Shown: positions 5,721 through 8,587 of the stretch, piece after piece | How positions within the stretch are numbered: the first letter of the stretch is position 1 | Layout: each line of letters opens with the position of its first letter | Source of the DNA: an uncultured Collinsella sp. | GTDB taxonomy: Bacteria; Actinomycetota; Coriobacteriia; Coriobacteriales; Coriobacteriaceae | Length of the DNA stretch: 8,587 bases | Assembly (NCBI GenBank): GCA_902464495.1 | Contig: CABQJK010000056.1 | Location: 1 to 8,587, forward strand | Direction of reading: 5' to 3' | Notes under the pieces: model-generated | Database searches by the model: none | What the model saw: only the letters and a program-made list of their open reading frames with translations | Told to the model about the DNA's origin: nothing | Made by a program: the position numbers and the translations under genes

Positions 5721-5806
5721 CCGGTGGGTTTACCCCACCGGACAGACGATGACCAGGTGATCCTTTACAGGATCGTCAAGGTTTCCGTGGGGTACCCGTT
5801 GGGTAC
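5721..5806 (-). other. Three hairpins just after the antiporter stop
   Basis: In transcription order: GTACCC-AAC-GGGTAC (5806-5792) abuts the stop codon; GATCCT-GTAA-AGGATC (5774-5759) has a GNRA-type tetraloop; and CCGGTGGG-GTAAA-CCCACCGG (5741-5721) has an 8-bp stem. The second has a rival pairing of GACGAT (5775-5777 side on minus) with ATCGTC (5745-5750 side). None is followed by a U-tract. They may protect the mRNA 3' end or belong to the larger structured region. Confidence 0.45.
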
Positions 5807-7285
5807 TTAGAGCAGCACGCAGGCGACGGTCAGGATTACGGCGCAGACGACGGAGAGCGCGACGATGAGCTTAAGGGCAAACTTGAGCCAGGTCGTCCAC
5901 TCGATCTTGGCCAGGGCGAGACCGCCCATGATGGCGCCGGAGGTCGGGGTGAACAGGTTCACGACACCGATGGCGGCGGAGAAGATCATGACCATGACCT
6001 CGGGCGAGAAGCCGAGCTTAACAGCCAGCGGTCCCATGATGGGCATGGAGACGGTAGCCATACCGGAGGTCGAGGGGATCAGGAAGGACAGGCCGAAGTA
6101 GACCAGGAAGCTCATGGGAGCGAAGATCACGCCGGACAGGCCAGCCAGAGCATTGGCGGCAGCGTCGAGGACGTAGACGTCGAGGCCGGTGTTAGCCATG
6201 AGGACGGAGATACCACGAGCAAGGGCGATGACGAGAACAACGGACATCATGTCGGCAGCGCCGGTGATGAAGGTGTTAACGATCTGCTTCTCGGACAGGC
6301 CACCGATGATACCGATCAGGATAGCCATGAGGAAGAACCAGGTGGAAGCCTCGTCGAAGTACCACTGGCCAATGGGCAGGCCGGTGATCAGGGCAGACCA
6401 GCCCTGGACGACGGCGTTACCGTCGGCGTCGTAGACAGCGCCAGCGTCGAAGAAGTTGGCGACGCCCTCGTTGAGGTCAGCCAGCGGGATGAAGCCGACG
6501 ATCATGACTACGAAGGTGAAGGCGAAGGCGATCAGAACACCCTTCTGACGACCGGTGAGCTTGACCTCCTTGTTAACCTCGGAAGCAGCCTTGCCATGAG
6601 CCTCTTCGGCGTCCTTAAGCTCCTGCATCGACAGGATGGTGGAACCCTTGTCAGCCTTGACCTTCTTGGCATAGCTCATCACGAAGACGATCGACATAGC
6701 GGTGGTGACAATCCACAGGACGGCGCCGAGGCCGATGATGATGGACTGGTTGACCTCAATGCCAACGCCAGTCAGAGCGTCGACGGCAGCGCCGACGGCG
6801 AACGGGTTAACCGTGGAGCCGAGGCAGCCGCAGCCAGCACCGAGCAGGACGGTAGCGGCGCCGACCATAGGATCGAAGCCAGCGGCCATCATGGTAGCGG
6901 CGAGCAGGGCGTAGAAGGGAACGGTCTCCTCGCACATACCATAGGTGGTACCACCGAGGGAGAAGATGAGCATCAGCACGGGAACGAGCATGATCTCGTT
7001 GCCCTTAAGCTTCTGCACCAGAACGGCAATGCCGTTGTCCAGGGCGCCGGTCTCGGTCATCATGCCGAGGAAGCCGCCCAGGATCATAACGAAGAGGCAG
7101 ACGGGCAGAGCGTCAGCGAAGCCCTTAACCGGGGCGGTGCAGAAATCGCTCAAGCGGGCAGCGGTAACCTCGCCGCCGGACGTGCCGGAGACGATAACGG
7201 TAACAATCGCAACAATTGCCAGCAGAGCAAGAAGAATGGTGAACGATGAAGGCATACCGCGCTTTTTCTTAGCGGTCTCAGTCAT
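5807..7285 (-). CDS. YfcC/DcuC-family carrier, probable arginine/ornithine antiporter
   Basis: This 492-aa polytopic inner-membrane protein has about 12 hydrophobic segments (first near 15-34, last near 469-491) and a charged cytosol-type loop at about 205-247. Signatures of the YfcC / C4-dicarboxylate anaerobic carrier family are GGTTYGMCEETVPF (111-124), GAGCGCLGSTVNPF (149-162), PSTSGMATVSMPIMGPL (404-420) and NLFTPTSGAIMGGLALA (443-459). Members of this family serve as ArcD in several Gram-positive ADI operons, and arcA-arcB lie directly upstream, so exchange of arginine for ornithine is inferred. Transport of another amino acid or peptide is possible. The ATG at 7285 is chosen because AAGGGGGG lies 9 nt upstream; ATGs at 7294 and 7312 overlap or precede that site. 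A terminator separates it from arcB, so its level may be set independently. Confidence 0.85.
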   Translation of the reverse strand: MTETAKKKRGMPSSFTILLALLAIVAIVTVIVSGTSGGEVTAARLSDFCTAPVKGFADALPVCLFVMILGGFLGMMTETGALDNGIAVLVQKLKGNEIMLVPVLMLIFSLGGTTYGMCEETVPFYALLAATMMAAGFDPMVGAATVLLGAGCGCLGSTVNPFAVGAAVDALTGVGIEVNQSIIIGLGAVLWIVTTAMSIVFVMSYAKKVKADKGSTILSMQELKDAEEAHGKAASEVNKEVKLTGRQKGVLIAFAFTFVVMIVGFIPLADLNEGVANFFDAGAVYDADGNAVVQGWSALITGLPIGQWYFDEASTWFFLMAILIGIIGGLSEKQIVNTFITGAADMMSVVLVIALARGISVLMANTGLDVYVLDAAANALAGLSGVIFAPMSFLVYFGLSFLIPSTSGMATVSMPIMGPLAVKLGFSPEVMVMIFSAAIGVVNLFTPTSGAIMGGLALAKIEWTTWLKFALKLIVALSVVCAVILTVACVLL

Positions 7286-7320
7286 GGTTCTCATCCCCCC
7301 TTCATAAATCATTTAACTAC

Positions 7321-7369
7321 TCTCGCGCGAAGCGGATCTTCCGTGCCGTGCCCACCGCCCGGCGCGAGA
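7321..7369 (-). other. Structured leader of the antiporter gene
   Basis: TCTCGCGC (7321-7328) and GCGCGAGA (7362-7369) form a perfect 8-bp stem. It encloses 33 nt that can fold again (GAAG 7329-7332 with CTTC 7338-7341, or CGGA with TCCG). It lies between the arcB terminator and the antiporter ribosome site. No convincing promoter was found in this gap; TGGTAAATA (7374-7366) is a weak extended -10. A regulatory role is speculative. Confidence 0.3.
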
Positions 7370-7381
7370 TATTTACCAGAC

Positions 7382-7418
7382 AAAACCGCTCGGGGTGTGA
7401 AGCAATACACCCCGAGCG
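7382..7418 (-). terminator. Intrinsic terminator between arcB and the antiporter gene
   Basis: On the minus strand CGCTCGGGGTGT (7418-7407) pairs perfectly with ACACCCCGAGCG (7398-7387) around an 8-nt loop. G, then TTTT (7385-7382), then GTCT follow. It starts 15 nt past the arcB stop. The short T-tract suggests partial read-through, giving less antiporter mRNA than arcAB mRNA unless the carrier gene has its own promoter. Confidence 0.82.
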
Positions 7419-7433
7419 AGATGCTAGATGCTC

Positions 7434-8429
7434 TTACTTGAGCGTGGCGTACATGACAGCCTTGATGGTGTGCATGCGGTTCTCGGCCTCGTCAAAGACC
7501 TTGGAAGCGGGGCTCTCGAAGACCTCGTCGGTGACCTCCTGCTCGGTGATGCCGAACTGCTCGCACTTCTCGGCGCCAATGGTGGTGTTGGTGTCGTGGA
7601 AGCTGGGCAGGCAGTGCAGGAAGATGGCACCCGGGTTGGCCATAGCCATGACCTCGGAGGTGACACGATACGGGGTGAGCTGAGCGATGCGCTCGGCCCA
7701 GACCTCGTCGGGCTCGCCCATGGAGACCCACACGTCGGTGTAGAGAACGTCAGCACCGGTGACGCCGTCCTTGACGTCGGTGGTCAGCTTGATGGTGCAG
7801 CCGTTGGCCTCAGCGATGGGCTTGCAAGCCTCGATGACGTCGTCAGCGGGCATGCACTCCTCGGGGCCGCAGGCCACGAAGTTCATGCCGAGCTTGGAGC
7901 AGACGACCATGAGGGAGCGAGCGACGTTGTTCTTGCAATCGCCCATGAAGACGAGGGTCTTGCCCTTGATGTCGTAGTTGAAGTTCTCCTGGACGGTCAG
8001 GATGTCGGCGAGCATCTGAGTGGGGTGCCACTCAGTGGTCAGGCCGTTCCACACGGGCACGCCGGACTTAGCAGCGAGCTCCTCGACGTCGTCCTGGGCA
8101 AAGCCGCGGAACTCGATGCCGTCATACATGCGGCCGAGAACGCGAGCGGTGTCCTCGATGGACTCCTTCTTGCCCATCTGCGACGAACCGGGATCGAGGT
8201 AGGTGACGCCCATGCCCAGATCCATGCCGCCGACCTCGAAGGCGCAGCGGGTACGAGTGGAGGTCTTCTGGAAGAGCAGGACGATGTTCTTGCCCTCGAG
8301 ATAGCGGTGCGGAACGCCAGCGCGCTTCATGTCCTTGAAGTTCTTAGAGAGCTTGAGCAGGTACTCGATCTCCTCGGTGGTGAGGTCGAGGAGCTTGAGG
8401 AAGCTACGGCCGGAGAGGTTAACACCCAT
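7434..8429 (-). CDS. arcB: Ornithine carbamoyltransferase, catabolic (ADI pathway)
   Basis: This 331-aa cytosolic enzyme of the aspartate/ornithine carbamoyltransferase family converts citrulline and phosphate to ornithine and carbamoyl phosphate in the ADI direction; the anabolic homologue is ArgF. The carbamoyl-phosphate domain shows STRTR (57-61), KKESIEDTARVLGRMYDG (87-104) and HPTQ (135-138). The ornithine domain shows DVWVSMGEP (232-240) and the catalytic HCLPSFHD (272-279, Cys273). No key residue is missing and the length is normal for the long ArgF/ArcB type. The ATG at 8429 has AGGA 8 nt upstream and begins with the family-typical GVNLSGRSFLKLLDL. It follows arcA by 104 nt on the same strand, which supports the catabolic role. 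Lys codons near the 3' end are AAG, in keeping with the biased usage of a highly expressed gene. Confidence 0.96.
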   Translation of the reverse strand: MGVNLSGRSFLKLLDLTTEEIEYLLKLSKNFKDMKRAGVPHRYLEGKNIVLLFQKTSTRTRCAFEVGGMDLGMGVTYLDPGSSQMGKKESIEDTARVLGRMYDGIEFRGFAQDDVEELAAKSGVPVWNGLTTEWHPTQMLADILTVQENFNYDIKGKTLVFMGDCKNNVARSLMVVCSKLGMNFVACGPEECMPADDVIEACKPIAEANGCTIKLTTDVKDGVTGADVLYTDVWVSMGEPDEVWAERIAQLTPYRVTSEVMAMANPGAIFLHCLPSFHDTNTTIGAEKCEQFGITEQEVTDEVFESPASKVFDEAENRMHTIKAVMYATLK

Positions 8430-8456
8430 GGTTCGTTTCCTTTCGAAGAAATGAAT

Positions 8457-8521
8457 TACTAAAAATTAGTAGTGCCCGTTTGACGGGCGAAACCGGTGCG
8501 GTTGTAGGGGGACCGCACCGG
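8457..8521 (-). other. Three hairpins between arcA and arcB
   Basis: On the minus strand from the arcA side: CCGGTGCGGT (8521-8512) pairs with ACCGCACCGG (8502-8493), 10 bp, followed only by TTTC; GCCCGT-CAA-ACGGGC (8488-8474); and TACTAA-TTT-TTAGTA (8471-8457). TTTTT (8465-8461) lies 8 nt beyond the second hairpin. This could be a leaky terminator or an mRNA processing and stabilising region that sets arcA above arcB. I see no clear ArgR box; a TGAAT half-site at 8452-8456 is isolated. Confidence 0.55.
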
Positions 8522-8533
8522 AAACGGAAAGAC

Positions 8534-8587
8534 TTAGAGGTCCTCGCGCCAGAAGGGCATGCTCATGCAGCGCGGGCCGCCGCGGCC
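8534..8587 (-). CDS. arcA: Arginine deiminase, C-terminal end (partial)
   Basis: Only the last 17 codons are in the window. They read GRGGPRCMSMPFWREDL and stop with TAA at 8534. This is the characteristic C-terminus of arginine deiminase, which hydrolyses arginine to citrulline and ammonia in the cytosol. The Cys in GGPRCMSMP is the catalytic nucleophile position, so the active-site loop is intact. The gene continues beyond the right edge. Its place upstream of arcB fits the usual arcA-arcB order. Confidence 0.9.
   Translation of the reverse strand, partial: GRGGPRCMSMPFWREDL

Noticed and set aside
7428..8462. 344-codon plus-strand frame opposite arcB
   Set aside because: Antisense artefact of the strong codon bias in arcB; the Leu/Gly/Val/Glu-rich translation has no domain.
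1..8587. tRNA genes, rRNA, CRISPR arrays or insertion sequences
   Set aside because: No TTCGA-type T-loop with acceptor pairing, no regular short repeat-spacer array and no transposase were found. The only recombinase is the housekeeping XerD type.

Overview
The window is a high-GC bacterial chromosome segment in which every supported gene lies on the minus strand. Gene content, the pyrG-xerD order and the arcA-arcB-YfcC set suggest Coriobacteriia (Actinomycetota), most likely a Collinsella-like gut anaerobe. This is inferred from protein character and composition; no 16S or database match was available.

In minus-strand transcription order (right to left) the window opens with an arginine deiminase (ADI) locus. 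It holds the last 17 codons of arcA (8534-8587), three intercistronic hairpins, arcB for catabolic ornithine carbamoyltransferase (7434-8429), a good intrinsic terminator (7382-7418), and a YfcC/DcuC-family membrane carrier (5807-7285) that is the probable arginine/ornithine exchanger. Together they would import arginine, deiminate it to citrulline, split that to ornithine plus carbamoyl phosphate, and export ornithine. Carbamate kinase (arcC) is not in the window.

The 5228-5806 interval has no convincing gene. It holds a chain of hairpins on the antiporter side, a roughly 100-nt bulged stem-loop, a 27-bp imperfect direct repeat, a short hairpin with a GGGGTCAGGTTACTTTG-type loop and a 30-bp near-perfect inverted repeat. 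I read it as a composite, probably multicopy, structured repeat or an unrecognised RNA. It is the most unusual part of the window.

Next come a DUF1846 protein (3722-5203) with its own -10 box and intrinsic terminator, then a small winged-helix regulator (3127-3465) with a strong Shine-Dalgarno sequence and its own terminator. Last is the pyrG-xerD pair (CTP synthase and tyrosine recombinase), separated by 2 nt and ended by an intrinsic terminator with a 20-bp stem (239-309). A perfect DnaA-box 9-mer lies in the pyrG leader. Positions 1-238 are intergenic, with palindromes and hairpins that probably serve a neighbour outside the window.
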